Of a DNA stretch of 64,000 nucleotides, positions 1 through 8,127 are shown one piece after another. The DNA is from SAR86 cluster bacterium (GTDB lineage Bacteria > Pseudomonadota > Gammaproteobacteria > Magnimaribacterales > Magnimaribacteraceae): positions 1,459,517-1,523,516 of the forward strand of contig CP097969.1 of NCBI GenBank assembly GCA_023703575.1, written 5' to 3'. Each line of letters opens with the position of its first letter. The stretch's first letter is position 1. The translations under genes and the position numbers were made by a program. Below the pieces are notes generated by a model. That model did no database searches. It was not told the origin of the DNA and worked only from the letters and a program-made list of their open reading frames with translations.

Positions 1-1
1 G

Positions 2-706
2 GAATTTAAAGATGGAAGAGTTTTATGGGATGCAGCAATGGAAGATAGTGATAAGGATGAGGCTTTAGGCGTTTACAAATCTATGAATGATTCTATGGCT
101 AAACTACATTTAGTAAACCCTAGTGAGATTGGTTTGGAGGATTTTGGAAAACCTGGGAATTATGTTGGTCGCCAAGTTTCTAGATGGTCAAAACAATATG
201 TTGATTCTGAAACTGAAAATATTGACTCGATGAATTGTCTAATCGAATGGTTACCCAAGAATTTACCCTCAGAAAAAAGAACTGGAATTGTTCATGGGGA
301 CTATAGTTTAACGAATGTCATGATAGGGAAAAATGATCCAAATGTAATTGCTATACTGGATTGGGAGCTTTCAACTTTGGGCGATCCTTGTGCTGACTTT
401 AATTATCACTGCCTTCAATACATAATGAACCCAAAATTAGCTGATAAAGATTATTGTAGAAATCAGGGTATTCCTGTGATTGATGATTACGTAAAAATGT
501 ATTCAGAAAAAATCAATGTAGATTTAACTGAAGAATGGGATCTATATTCTGCATATAATTTGTTTAAATTAGCTGGTATTTTACAAGGCATATTAGGTAG
601 AGTAAGAGATGGGACAGCCGCTCACGAAAATGCTGCCGAGAGAGCTAGCGGAGTAAGGAACTTGTCTGATAAAGCATGGGATTTAGTAAAAAAGAATTTT
701 TTATAG
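2..706 (+). CDS. Aminoglycoside-phosphotransferase-fold kinase (ACAD10/11-type), 5' end cut off
   Basis: The reading frame is open back to the window edge, so the gene starts upstream and only the C-terminal ~234 residues are seen. The kinase catalytic loop is visible as HGDYSLTN (nt 293-316) and the metal-binding motif as DWE (nt 359-367). A long helical C-terminal part follows, as in the APH family. Homologues of this type accompany acyl-CoA dehydrogenases and are thought to phosphorylate hydroxyacyl-CoA or related substrates; the substrate here is unknown. Two MaoC hydratase genes follow within 10 nt each, which supports a role in CoA-thioester catabolism. The family call is firm, the substrate is inference. 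Confidence 0.8.
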   Translation, partial: EFKDGRVLWDAAMEDSDKDEALGVYKSMNDSMAKLHLVNPSEIGLEDFGKPGNYVGRQVSRWSKQYVDSETENIDSMNCLIEWLPKNLPSEKRTGIVHGDYSLTNVMIGKNDPNVIAILDWELSTLGDPCADFNYHCLQYIMNPKLADKDYCRNQGIPVIDDYVKMYSEKINVDLTEEWDLYSAYNLFKLAGILQGILGRVRDGTAAHENAAERASGVRNLSDKAWDLVKKNFL

Positions 707-715
707 GAGAGGAAT

Positions 716-1219
716 ATGGCGATTGAGAAATTTTTAGTAGAGGCTAGTCATATCATGATGTTTGCAAGATCGGTAGGAGATGCAAACCCAATTTATCATG
801 ATGAGGATTACGCTAAAGAAACAGAATTAGGGGGAATAATTGCTCCACCCACATTTGCACAATCTAGTGCGCAGTTTGATCCTGACTACTTTCTTAGGCC
901 TAAGATAGGCGGTGAAGGTTGGTTTGGTTCAGGTAAAGAAGCATCTGGGGCAAAGCCCTCAAAAGATAAGGGTGGTGGCGGAGGTGGTGCAGCTATGGGT
1001 CTTCATGCTGAGCAACACTTTGAATATCATCTGCCTGTGAAGGCTGGAGATGTTTTAACTGCTACAACCAAACCAGGAAATACATGGGAAAAAGAAAGTA
1101 AAAGAGCTGGAAAATTAAAATTTAGTGAAAGTGTAACTGAATACAGAAATCAAAATGGTGAATTAGTTATAACTGCAACAGGTGTTGGAGTTCAAACTGA
1201 AAGAGCCGTAGATAGTTAG
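716..1219 (+). CDS. MaoC-like hydratase, FAS1-type N-terminal hotdog protein
   Basis: A 167-aa single hotdog-fold protein with the FAS1-like dehydratase pattern: SVGDANPIYHDEDYA near residues 19-33 and IIAPPTFAQ near 41-49. It should act with the next gene as a heteromeric enoyl-CoA hydratase, as in ChsH1/ChsH2-like pairs. Residues ~65-94 form an unusual Gly/Lys/Ser-rich insertion that includes six consecutive glycines. A GGAGAGG ribosome-binding site sits just before the ATG. The acyl-CoA substrate cannot be read from sequence. Confidence 0.8.
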   Translation: MAIEKFLVEASHIMMFARSVGDANPIYHDEDYAKETELGGIIAPPTFAQSSAQFDPDYFLRPKIGGEGWFGSGKEASGAKPSKDKGGGGGGAAMGLHAEQHFEYHLPVKAGDVLTATTKPGNTWEKESKRAGKLKFSESVTEYRNQNGELVITATGVGVQTERAVDS

Positions 1220-1228
1220 GAGAAACAG

Positions 1229-1648
1229 ATGCTAAAAGAAAATGAAATAAAAGTCGGGGATACTCATACAGCTATATTGGTAGAGGACTTAAAAAGAACC
1301 CAAATAGTTCAATATGCTGGAGCTTCAGGTGATTATAACCCTCTGCATACCGATGAAATATTTACAACGCAAGTAGCAGGATATCCCAGTGTTTTTGCAC
1401 ATGGCATGTTATCCATGGGACTTACTGGGACAATGCTCACAAATTATGTTGGCGACGGCGCGTTAAAGAAATACGGAGTTAGATTCACAAATCAAGTTTG
1501 GCCCGGTGATACACTGACTGGAAAAGCCACAATTATTGAAATCCGTGAAGAAGAAGGGTCTAAAGTAGTTGATCTAATGATTGAAACAACAAATCAGAAT
1601 GATGTTGCGGTAATTACTGGCAATGCAACTGCAATCATAGAAACTTAA
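1229..1648 (+). CDS. MaoC-like enoyl-CoA hydratase (R-hydratase type)
   Basis: A 139-aa hotdog protein carrying the hydratase-2 signature, SGDYNPLHTDE (about residues 33-43), then a Gly/Pro-rich stretch ending FAHGMLSMG. Asp and His of this motif are the usual catalytic pair for adding water to trans-2-enoyl-CoA. It starts 9 nt after the preceding FAS1-type partner, behind a GGAG site. The pair probably forms one heteromeric enzyme with the catalytic residues on this subunit. An MFS transporter follows in the same direction. Confidence 0.85.
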   Translation: MLKENEIKVGDTHTAILVEDLKRTQIVQYAGASGDYNPLHTDEIFTTQVAGYPSVFAHGMLSMGLTGTMLTNYVGDGALKKYGVRFTNQVWPGDTLTGKATIIEIREEEGSKVVDLMIETTNQNDVAVITGNATAIIET

Positions 1649-1677
1649 GAATAAAGTAAATTAAATAAGGAAAGACT

Positions 1678-3255
1678 TTGTCAGAAGATAAAAGTTCTGA
1701 GGTAGGAGGCTATCACGCAAAAATTGCTTTAAGCCTTCTAGTGTTGGTTTATATTTTTAATTTCATTGATAGACAAATACTTTCGATATTAGCCGAAGAT
1801 ATAAAAGCTGATTTAGGGATCTCTAACAGCGATATAGGTTTTTTATTTGGGACAGCATTTGGTGTTTTTTACTCAGTTGTAGGCATCCCGATGGGAAAAT
1901 TAGCTGATTCTTGGAATAGAAAAAACTTAATCAGTATTGGTCTGGCTTTTTGGAGCTTCATGACATTCCTTTCAGGAACAGCAAAATCTTTTCTAAGTTT
2001 ATCAATCTACAGATTCGGCGTAGGCATTGGTGAGTCCAGTGCATCTCCCTCGGCATACTCATTACTTTCAGATTATTTCTCTCCAAAAGTTAGAGCTACG
2101 GTTTTATCTATCTATTCCAGCGGATTGTATATTGGAGCAGGAATTGGTCTGTTTCTTGGAGGAGCAATTCTTGATACATGGAATTCTGCATACCCCGATC
2201 ACACTTTAGCCCCTTTTGGATTAAAAGGATGGCAAGCAGCTTTTATGGGAGTGGGACTTCCTGGTATTTTATTATCGATAATCACTTTTTTCTTTATAAA
2301 AGAGCCAGTAAGAGGAATGAGTGAAGGGATTGCCACTGAGACAAGTAAGGAGCCTTTTAAAGATACATTTAAAGAATTTATTGGGTTAACGCCTATTTCT
2401 CTTATTGGTGAAAAAGAATCTTTAAAGGCAATTGCCATAAATGCACTTCTTGCTTTTGTTATCTTTGGTTCATGCTATGTTTTATATCAGCTTACTGGTG
2501 ACTTTCTTCAATGGACCGCATGGGGAATTGGAGCCTATTTAGTATCTACATGGATACAAAGCTTAAGTAAAAGAGATGTCGTAGCTTTTACGTTGATGTT
2601 TAAAAGTAAGGCGGCCTTGTATTCTTTTATGGCATTTCCTTGTATACCTTTTGTAGGATATGCCTACTCCGCTTTTACTCCTTCTTTTTACATAAATAAT
2701 CATGGGATGTCTGCATTAGAAATAGGAACACTTATTGGCCTTATTACAGCAATTGGCTCTTTTATAGGTGTCATAGGAGGAGGTTATTTTGGAGATAAGC
2801 TTCGCGAGAGATATGTAGGGGGAAGACTATATGTAATTTTTGCAGGCGGTGTGTTAATTACTCTTGTAGGCTGTTTTGGCATGATTTATGCTGAATCGAA
2901 GAATATTTCTTTAATATTCAATTTCATATATCACATTGGTAGCTCTGTCTATGTGGGTTGTGCTGCAACGACCGTTACAAATTTAGTATTACCCAGAATG
3001 CGGGCCATGGCCGGAGCTTTTTTTATTCTCACTTTAAGTATGATAGGCCTTGCCCTTGGACCTTATACTCTGGGAAGAATTAGTGATATGTTTGAAACTC
3101 AGGGTTATACAGCAGGTGATGCAATGCAAACGTCTATGGCCCTTATACTAATCATACTTATCATCCCAAGCATTTTTCTTTTCTTGGCAGCCAAAAACCT
3201 TAAAGCGGACGAAGAATCAGTGGTTGAAAGAGCAAAAAAACTGGGGGAAAAATAA
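1678..3255 (+). CDS. MFS transporter, spinster-like
   Basis: A 525-aa polytopic membrane protein. The N-terminal part has the MFS pattern: a first helix with NFIDRQILSIL, then the loop 2-3 motif GKLADSWNRK and GVGIGESSASPSAYSLLSDYF, as in spinster-type carriers common in lipid- and steroid-degrading marine bacteria. A long cytoplasmic loop (~210-250) divides the halves. The likely start is TTG at 1678, preceded by AAGGAAAG; no ATG fits the conserved N-terminus. The substrate is unknown. Its position after CoA-ester genes suggests uptake or export of a lipid-like or aromatic acid. Confidence 0.8.
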   Translation: MSEDKSSEVGGYHAKIALSLLVLVYIFNFIDRQILSILAEDIKADLGISNSDIGFLFGTAFGVFYSVVGIPMGKLADSWNRKNLISIGLAFWSFMTFLSGTAKSFLSLSIYRFGVGIGESSASPSAYSLLSDYFSPKVRATVLSIYSSGLYIGAGIGLFLGGAILDTWNSAYPDHTLAPFGLKGWQAAFMGVGLPGILLSIITFFFIKEPVRGMSEGIATETSKEPFKDTFKEFIGLTPISLIGEKESLKAIAINALLAFVIFGSCYVLYQLTGDFLQWTAWGIGAYLVSTWIQSLSKRDVVAFTLMFKSKAALYSFMAFPCIPFVGYAYSAFTPSFYINNHGMSALEIGTLIGLITAIGSFIGVIGGGYFGDKLRERYVGGRLYVIFAGGVLITLVGCFGMIYAESKNISLIFNFIYHIGSSVYVGCAATTVTNLVLPRMRAMAGAFFILTLSMIGLALGPYTLGRISDMFETQGYTAGDAMQTSMALILIILIIPSIFLFLAAKNLKADEESVVERAKKLGEK

Positions 3256-3258
3256 ATA

Positions 3259-3273
3259 ATCAAATAATTTGAT
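3259..3273. terminator. Possible bidirectional AT-rich hairpin at MFS/folK junction
   Basis: ATCAAAT-A-ATTTGAT is a perfect 7-bp inverted repeat between the MFS stop and the end of folK. An A-rich run lies to its left and CTTTTATTT to its right, so it could end transcripts from both sides. The stem is purely AT-rich apart from one G-C pair and the loop is only one base (in practice a 5-nt loop with a shorter stem), so this is weak. Confidence 0.25.
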
Positions 3274-3709
3274 CTTTTATTTCTCTAAAAGAAATCTTTA
3301 GTTCTGGATGAATAGCATCGCCCGCTAATTCACACAAAGGTTCAAGCACGAAGTTGTATTTCTCAATATCTTTGCTGGGTATATCCAATTGGTCTGTTTT
3401 TTCTATCAAATTTCCATAAAGAATTAGATCTAAATCAATCACTCTACTCGACATACCCTTTTGACTGGGCGTTCTGCCCATTTTCTTTTCAATTTCTTTT
3501 AAAAACGATCTTAATCCAAGAGGATCAAAATTTGTCTCAAATGAACAAACCAAGTTCAAAAAATCTTGTCCAGGAAAGCCTTCTGCTGGAGTTTTATAGA
3601 TGCTTGAATAGGTTACTTCAAAATGGCTGTCGAGATGAATCTTAACCTTATCAATATTCTTCTCAGGATCTAGGTTTGAACCTATGCTTATGAATACTTT
3701 TTCAGTCAA
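3260..3709 (-). CDS. folK: 2-amino-4-hydroxy-6-hydroxymethyldihydropteridine pyrophosphokinase (HPPK)
   Basis: A 149-aa cytosolic folate enzyme. It transfers pyrophosphate from ATP to hydroxymethyl-dihydropterin. The N-terminus VFISIGSNL and the family signature RVIDLDLILYGN (residues 89-100), whose aspartates bind Mg-ATP, are clear. Its start overlaps the folB stop by 4 nt, so DHNA aldolase and HPPK, consecutive steps of the pathway, are translationally coupled. It is the last gene of the minus-strand tsaD-folB-folK unit. Confidence 0.95.
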   Translation of the reverse strand: MTEKVFISIGSNLDPEKNIDKVKIHLDSHFEVTYSSIYKTPAEGFPGQDFLNLVCSFETNFDPLGLRSFLKEIEKKMGRTPSQKGMSSRVIDLDLILYGNLIEKTDQLDIPSKDIEKYNFVLEPLCELAGDAIHPELKISFREIKDQII

Positions 3710-4053
3710 GGTCGTTCAATAATTATTCCAACAGACTCAGATCCTCTTAGAGCTCCCGGTTTGCTTAAAGTTACTTTAACCTTTCCAACAGGAAATTCTT
3801 TAAGAATTATCTTTGCTATATTCTCGGCAAGTGACTCAACAAGTTTAAATTTTGACTTTTGTACGAAAGCCGTGACCCTCTTTCCTACTTTCTTATAATT
3901 CAGTGCATCTTCTATAGAATCTGACTTAGCAGCTAACTTATTATCAAATTCCATTTCTATATCTACGGATATAACTTGTTTTACCTCGCGTTCCCACTGA
4001 AAAATACCAATGATTCCTTCGACTTCCAAACCTTTAATGAAAACTTTATCCAT
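3706..4053 (-). CDS. folB: Dihydroneopterin aldolase
   Basis: A 115-aa protein of usual FolB length. It opens MDKVFIKGLEVEGIIGIFQWERE, split by the G-I-x-x-W-E pattern typical of the family, and has ALNYKKVGKRV and LVESLAENIA in the middle. It cleaves dihydroneopterin to hydroxymethyl-dihydropterin and glycolaldehyde. It overlaps tsaD by 8 nt upstream and folK by 4 nt downstream. folB next to tsaD is a common gammaproteobacterial arrangement. Confidence 0.92.
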   Translation of the reverse strand: MDKVFIKGLEVEGIIGIFQWEREVKQVISVDIEMEFDNKLAAKSDSIEDALNYKKVGKRVTAFVQKSKFKLVESLAENIAKIILKEFPVGKVKVTLSKPGALRGSESVGIIIERP

Positions 4054-5056
4054 TTGTTATCTCTGATAGAGGCCATCTGGGCTTAATATCCAGATCAAGA
4101 TTCTCTTTTGCGTTTTTAATGTAAAAGCTGCCGGCATAAGCAATCATAGCTCCATTATCTGTGCATCTATTAATGGGCGGAAAAAAGATTTTTTTATCTT
4201 CCAAACCTTCTATTAACTTACTACGAATATACTTATTAGATGCAACGCCCCCACCTATTACTAATTCATCAAGGTTAGTTGCCTCCATTGCTTCCTTTGT
4301 TTTTATTAAGAGTGTATCTGCAACTGCAGCTTGAAAAGAAGCTGCCAAATCTGCTTTTTTGGAAGCATCTATTTCTTTTATTTTTTTAAATTCATAATAA
4401 ACCGCCGTTTTTAAGCCGCTGAAACTAAAATCAAAGTTTTTCTTATTTGTCATTGGTCTGGGGAAATTAAATGATTCAAGATTTCCTTCTTTTGCTAGAG
4501 ACTCTATCAAAGGGCCACCTGGATATCCTAGGTTTAGAATCTTAGCCACCTTGTCGAAAGCTTCTCCAACTGCATCATCTAAAGTTTGCCCTAAAATCTC
4601 ATAATCTCCCAGAGCCTTAGCATTGATCAACAAACAATGACCACCAGAAATTAAAAGTGTTAAGAAAGGAAAAGATGGAGCGGGATTTTCTAATAAATTA
4701 ATTAATAGATGCGCCTCCATATGATGTATACCGATACAGGGTTTGTTCAAAGACATTGAAATCGCTTTAGCTGTAGAAGCTCCTATCAATAGAGGTCCTC
4801 TCAAGCCAGGTCCAGCGGTGTAAGCAATTGCATCTATAGCCTTAAGATCTTGGCCAGATTTTTCAATAGCTAGATTTATAAGAGGGATTAATTTCTTAAG
4901 GTGATCTCTTGAAGCCAATTCGGGAACAACACCACCATATTCGGCATGCTTAGAAGCCTGACTATATAGTTGCTCAGAAATAATACTATTTGTCTCCATA
5001 TCGAATATGGCTACACCAGTTTCATCGCAAGAGGTTTCTATTCCAAGTATTTTCAT
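4046..5056 (-). CDS. tsaD: tRNA N6-threonylcarbamoyladenosine transferase TsaD
   Basis: A 336-aa ASKHA-fold enzyme that transfers the threonylcarbamoyl group to A37 of ANN-decoding tRNAs, acting with TsaB/TsaE/TsaC. The N-terminus KILGIETSCDETGVA and the metal-binding HMEAH motif (residues 112-116) are diagnostic. GPGLRGPLLIG and the late VIGGGVASN also fit. The frame is open further upstream (to 5110), but the conserved N-terminus sets the start at the ATG at 5056. It is divergent from rpsU, as in most gammaproteobacteria. Confidence 0.95.
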   Translation of the reverse strand: MKILGIETSCDETGVAIFDMETNSIISEQLYSQASKHAEYGGVVPELASRDHLKKLIPLINLAIEKSGQDLKAIDAIAYTAGPGLRGPLLIGASTAKAISMSLNKPCIGIHHMEAHLLINLLENPAPSFPFLTLLISGGHCLLINAKALGDYEILGQTLDDAVGEAFDKVAKILNLGYPGGPLIESLAKEGNLESFNFPRPMTNKKNFDFSFSGLKTAVYYEFKKIKEIDASKKADLAASFQAAVADTLLIKTKEAMEATNLDELVIGGGVASNKYIRSKLIEGLEDKKIFFPPINRCTDNGAMIAYAGSFYIKNAKENLDLDIKPRWPLSEITNG

Positions 5057-5155
5057 TAGCTTAAAGATAGTCATTTTCGTTGAAAATAAAAAAAAAGAAA
5101 CACTTTCCAAATTAAAAATGGTTCTATAGAATTGCGGCCTCTTAAGAGATTATTT

Positions 5156-5371
5156 ATGCCATCAATAAAAATAAGACCAAATGAATCTTTTGATGTAGGG
5201 CTCAGGAAGTTCAAGAGAGCATGTGAAAAAGCAGGTATCATCCCAGAAGTCAGGAAAAGAGAATTCTATGAAAAACCGACATCTGTTTTAAAGAGGAAGA
5301 AAGCTGCCGCTGTTAAAAGAGAACAAAAAAATCAAAGAAAAAATAGATTAGGAAGACCTCCTAGATTTTAA
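5156..5371 (+). CDS. rpsU: 30S ribosomal protein S21
   Basis: A 71-aa basic protein of exactly the usual S21 length. It starts [21 protein letters not shown] and ends in an Arg/Lys-rich tail ([10 protein letters not shown]). An upstream in-frame TTG at 5132 exists, but the ATG at 5156 matches the conserved N-terminus. S21 helps the small subunit pair with mRNA leaders. It is divergent from tsaD and followed by a YqeY gene; dnaG and rpoD, which often follow, are not next here. Confidence 0.95.
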   Translation: MPSIKIRPNESFDVGLRKFKRACEKAGIIPEVRKREFYEKPTSVLKRKKAAAVKREQKNQRKNRLGRPPRF

Positions 5372-5382
5372 TCAATAGCCTT

Positions 5383-5835
5383 ATGGCAGATTCAATAAGA
5401 CATCTCATAGAAGAGGCAGTCAAATCCTCAATGAGAGAAAGAAACAAAGATAGAACATCTACATTAAGGATGGCCCTGTCTGAGTTAAAAAAAGAAGAAA
5501 TAGATAATAAAATTGAATTATCTAACGAGGATTCAATTAAGATTCTTCAAAGAATGATAAAGCAAAGAAAGGAATCAATGTCTCAATTTTTAAATGCTCA
5601 AAGAAATGATCTTGCGGAAAAAGAAGAGTCGGAAATCGTCATATTGCAAGACTTTCTCCCAGAGCAAATGAGCGAGGAAGACATCTACAAACTAGTCATA
5701 GAGGCGATTAAAGAAACTGATGCGAAAGAACCTAAGGATATAGGAAAAGTAATGGGCTTTTTAAAAACCAACATTCAAGGAAATGCTGATATGGGAATTG
5801 TCAGCAAACTAGTTAAAGAGAATCTTCAAGGCTAG
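5383..5835 (+). CDS. YqeY/GatB-like domain protein
   Basis: A 150-aa helical protein of the YqeY family (GatB/YqeY tail domain). Clues are an N-terminal helix with RNKDRTSTLRMALSELKKEE, the IKQRKESMSQF segment, and the C-terminal domain with LPEQMSEEDI and IGKVMGFLK. The domain binds tRNA in the amidotransferase GatB; the role of the free protein is not settled. It follows rpsU after 11 nt, a widespread order. Its stop codon shares CTAG with the stop of ribE on the other strand. Confidence 0.85.
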   Translation: MADSIRHLIEEAVKSSMRERNKDRTSTLRMALSELKKEEIDNKIELSNEDSIKILQRMIKQRKESMSQFLNAQRNDLAEKEESEIVILQDFLPEQMSEEDIYKLVIEAIKETDAKEPKDIGKVMGFLKTNIQGNADMGIVSKLVKENLQG

Positions 5836-6434
5836 TTTTCTTCAAATCTTGCCTCAGAAGCTTTCACAGCAGCATAAGTCGTCTGATCTACCTCAATATT
5901 TAATGAATCACCATCTTTGATATCAGAAAGATTGGTTGCATTTAATGTCTCTGGAATTAAATAAACCGAGAAAGTATCATCTGTTTTATTCGCAACAGTA
6001 AGGCTAGCGCCATTTAAAGCAATATAACCCTTATGAAAAATGTAATTTATCCACTCCTTCGGACACTCTACTTTAAGCTCAATTTCATCATCCGAACTAA
6101 TTAGCTTTGAAGGCGCTCTACATGAGATATGCCCAGATAAAATATGACCTCCCACTTCATCGCCAAACTTTAGAGATCTTTCAAGATTAACTTTTGAGTC
6201 AACAGATAGAAATTCTATGTTTGTAACTCTCAAGGTTTCAGGTATTACATCAAAAGAAATGGTATCGTTTCCAAATTCGATGACTGTTAAACAAACACCA
6301 TTGACAGAAATGCTGGCTCCCTTCTGTAATTTAATAAGAAAAGTTTTTGAAACTTTAACTTCAAGCCTTACACCTGATTCAGTTTCTTCTTTGTTAGAAA
6401 TAATACCGATTTCTTGAATAATTCCTGTAAACAT
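5832..6434 (-). CDS. ribE: Riboflavin synthase, alpha chain
   Basis: A 200-aa protein of two tandem lumazine-binding barrels. The start MFTGIIQEIG is the family hallmark, with SVNGVCLTV in repeat 1 and ALNGASLTV in repeat 2. GDEVGGHILSGHI lies between them. It dismutates two 6,7-dimethyl-8-ribityllumazine molecules to riboflavin. The ATG directly follows the pyrE stop, so the two are one transcript. No other rib gene is in the window. Confidence 0.95.
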   Translation of the reverse strand: MFTGIIQEIGIISNKEETESGVRLEVKVSKTFLIKLQKGASISVNGVCLTVIEFGNDTISFDVIPETLRVTNIEFLSVDSKVNLERSLKFGDEVGGHILSGHISCRAPSKLISSDDEIELKVECPKEWINYIFHKGYIALNGASLTVANKTDDTFSVYLIPETLNATNLSDIKDGDSLNIEVDQTTYAAVKASEARFEEN

Positions 6435-7064
6435 TTAAGCACCTAAAAGATAGTTTTTTATAATTTCTGCTTCACCTTGACGTTCACAGTTTTCTAAAAA
6501 TTCTATAAGTTTTGAAATTTTAGCTATAGAAGTTACAGAGATATTAAAATCTTGAAATATTTTATCTCTTGCCAATAAATCATCTAGGATTTCTTCTCTA
6601 TCTAACGCAACTAAACAACCTATTGCACTACCGCCTTCTTGAGTAATTATTTCTAGTGACTGTTTAAGAGCAGTACCTGCGGTAAGCACATCATCAACCA
6701 CTAAAACTTTCTTATCCTTTAACTCCCCTACTATATTGCCGCCTTCTCCGTGAACTTTCGCTTCTTTTCTGTTGAATGCAAAGGGAATAGGTTTAGAAAT
6801 CTTAGTACTTAACGACGCTGATACGGCTGCAGCCAGAGGTATACCTTTATATGCAGGACCAAAAACTACGTCAAACTCTAATTTGCTTGAAATGATTTCT
6901 TCGGTATATAGATTTGATACCTCAGCTAAGAAGCCTTGATTAAAAAAAGATCCAACATCAAAGAAATATGGACTTTTTTTTCCAGATTTTAAAATGAAAT
7001 CACCTAATAAAAGTGCATTTGACTTTAGAGCCAATTCAAAGAAAAGAGTTTCATTTTTTAACAT
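6435..7064 (-). CDS. pyrE: Orotate phosphoribosyltransferase
   Basis: A 209-aa pyrimidine enzyme joining orotate to PRPP. The PRPP-binding signature VVDDVLTAGTA lies at residues 122-132, and the catalytic flexible loop is NRKEAKVHGEGG at ~98-109. The N-terminal KSGKKSPYFFDVG motif is typical. It is divergent from gmk over only 59 nt, so both promoters must lie in that gap. The last codon abuts ribE. Confidence 0.95.
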   Translation of the reverse strand: MLKNETLFFELALKSNALLLGDFILKSGKKSPYFFDVGSFFNQGFLAEVSNLYTEEIISSKLEFDVVFGPAYKGIPLAAAVSASLSTKISKPIPFAFNRKEAKVHGEGGNIVGELKDKKVLVVDDVLTAGTALKQSLEIITQEGGSAIGCLVALDREEILDDLLARDKIFQDFNISVTSIAKISKLIEFLENCERQGEAEIIKNYLLGA

Positions 7065-7123
7065 AAATTCTAAAAACTTAAATATTTTAAATGTATTTCA
7101 CCTACAATAAACTTTTTTTAATC

Positions 7124-7738
7124 ATGGGCAAATTATTTGTTATATCGGCACCGTCTGGAACCGGCAAGACTTCTCTTATACAGGCTGTTCTTGAAGACCC
7201 AGTTGCCTCTAATACCTATCTGGGAATTTCTTATACAACAAGGAAGGCAAGACCGAAAGAAAAGGATGGTGTTTCTTATTTTTTCATATCAGAAATTAGT
7301 TTCAAGGAAAAAGTAAAAAATAATGATTTTCTGGAATATGCAGAAGTGTTTGGTAATTTTTATGGCACTCCTAAAGACTGGGTCCTTTCAGTGCTTTCAA
7401 AAAAAGAAAATGTACTGCTTGAACTTGATATTCAAGGTGCATTACAAGTCAAAAAAGCTTTTCCTGAAGCAAAGACTGTATTCATAATTCCTCCTTCTTA
7501 TAAGGATTTGACCAAAAGACTCGAATCTAGAGATCAAGATTCAAAAACGGAGATAGCTAAAAGACTTAAAGAGGCTAGAAATGAAGTAAATATTGGAAAA
7601 GATTTTGATCAGGTAATTGTAAATAATGAATTTGATGCTGCTTTAGAAGATTTGAAACAATTTATGTTCACATCAGAGGGGATAACTAATGAAAGAAGTG
7701 AAATTATCAAAAATTCTCTAGATCTATTACTGGATTGA
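7124..7738 (+). CDS. gmk: Guanylate kinase
   Basis: A 204-aa kinase converting GMP to GDP. The P-loop SAPSGTGKT is at residues 8-16. YTTRKARPKEKDGVSYFF and LELDIQGA are the GMP-binding and Walker B-like segments. An in-frame ATG at 7091 would add 11 residues; the conserved MGKLFVISAP start at 7124 is preferred. There is no obvious Shine-Dalgarno. It heads the conserved gmk-rpoZ-spoT-ridA-recG series. Confidence 0.95.
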   Translation: MGKLFVISAPSGTGKTSLIQAVLEDPVASNTYLGISYTTRKARPKEKDGVSYFFISEISFKEKVKNNDFLEYAEVFGNFYGTPKDWVLSVLSKKENVLLELDIQGALQVKKAFPEAKTVFIIPPSYKDLTKRLESRDQDSKTEIAKRLKEARNEVNIGKDFDQVIVNNEFDAALEDLKQFMFTSEGITNERSEIIKNSLDLLLD

Positions 7739-7747
7739 AGCTTAAGT

Positions 7748-7776
7748 TTGCATTAAAATGCGCGTCCGCATATTAA
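7748..7776 (+). promoter_or_regulatory. Possible promoter for rpoZ-spoT
   Basis: TTGCAT (7748-7753) and TATTAA (7771-7776) are separated by 17 bases and lie just before the rpoZ start. Each hexamer matches the sigma-70 consensus only partly (3/6 and 4/6). A small ATGCG...CGCAT inverted repeat sits in the spacer and could be the gmk end hairpin instead. Confidence 0.25.
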
Positions 7777-7788
7777 AACACTAAGAAT

Positions 7789-8061
7789 ATGGCTAGAATT
7801 ACAGTAGAAGAAGCTTTAGAAAAAGTCAGTACAAGATACGAGTTAATTATACTTGCTGCTAAAAGAGCCAGACAACTGGCTACTGGTGGAAGACGTCCCA
7901 CTCTTGAGTGGGAAGACGATAAACCTACAGTAATGGCATTAAGAGAGATTGAAGCTGGAACCGTTACAACAGACAATATTAATGAGCTAAAAGTTGATAT
8001 TGCTGATTTAGAACAAGAGTTCTCCGATGAGCTTGCAGCCGAAGATCTACCTCAATCATAA
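7789..8061 (+). CDS. rpoZ: RNA polymerase omega subunit
   Basis: A 90-aa protein with the omega signature [20 protein letters not shown] and [12 protein letters not shown] (residues ~24-35). Omega helps beta-prime fold and carries one ppGpp-binding site, which suits its place just before spoT. The C-terminal third is acidic and variable, as usual. Spacing to gmk is 50 nt and to spoT 66 nt. Confidence 0.96.
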   Translation: MARITVEEALEKVSTRYELIILAAKRARQLATGGRRPTLEWEDDKPTVMALREIEAGTVTTDNINELKVDIADLEQEFSDELAAEDLPQS

Positions 8062-8127
8062 AAAACCTAAAAAGATTCGCAATAAGCTCTAAAAACAGGG
8101 ATACTTAATCTCTGTATTAATATTATT

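Noticed and set aside
8092-8119. Terminator between rpoZ and spoT
   Set aside because: The stem needs a G-T wobble and no T-run follows; the genes are co-directional and probably co-transcribed.
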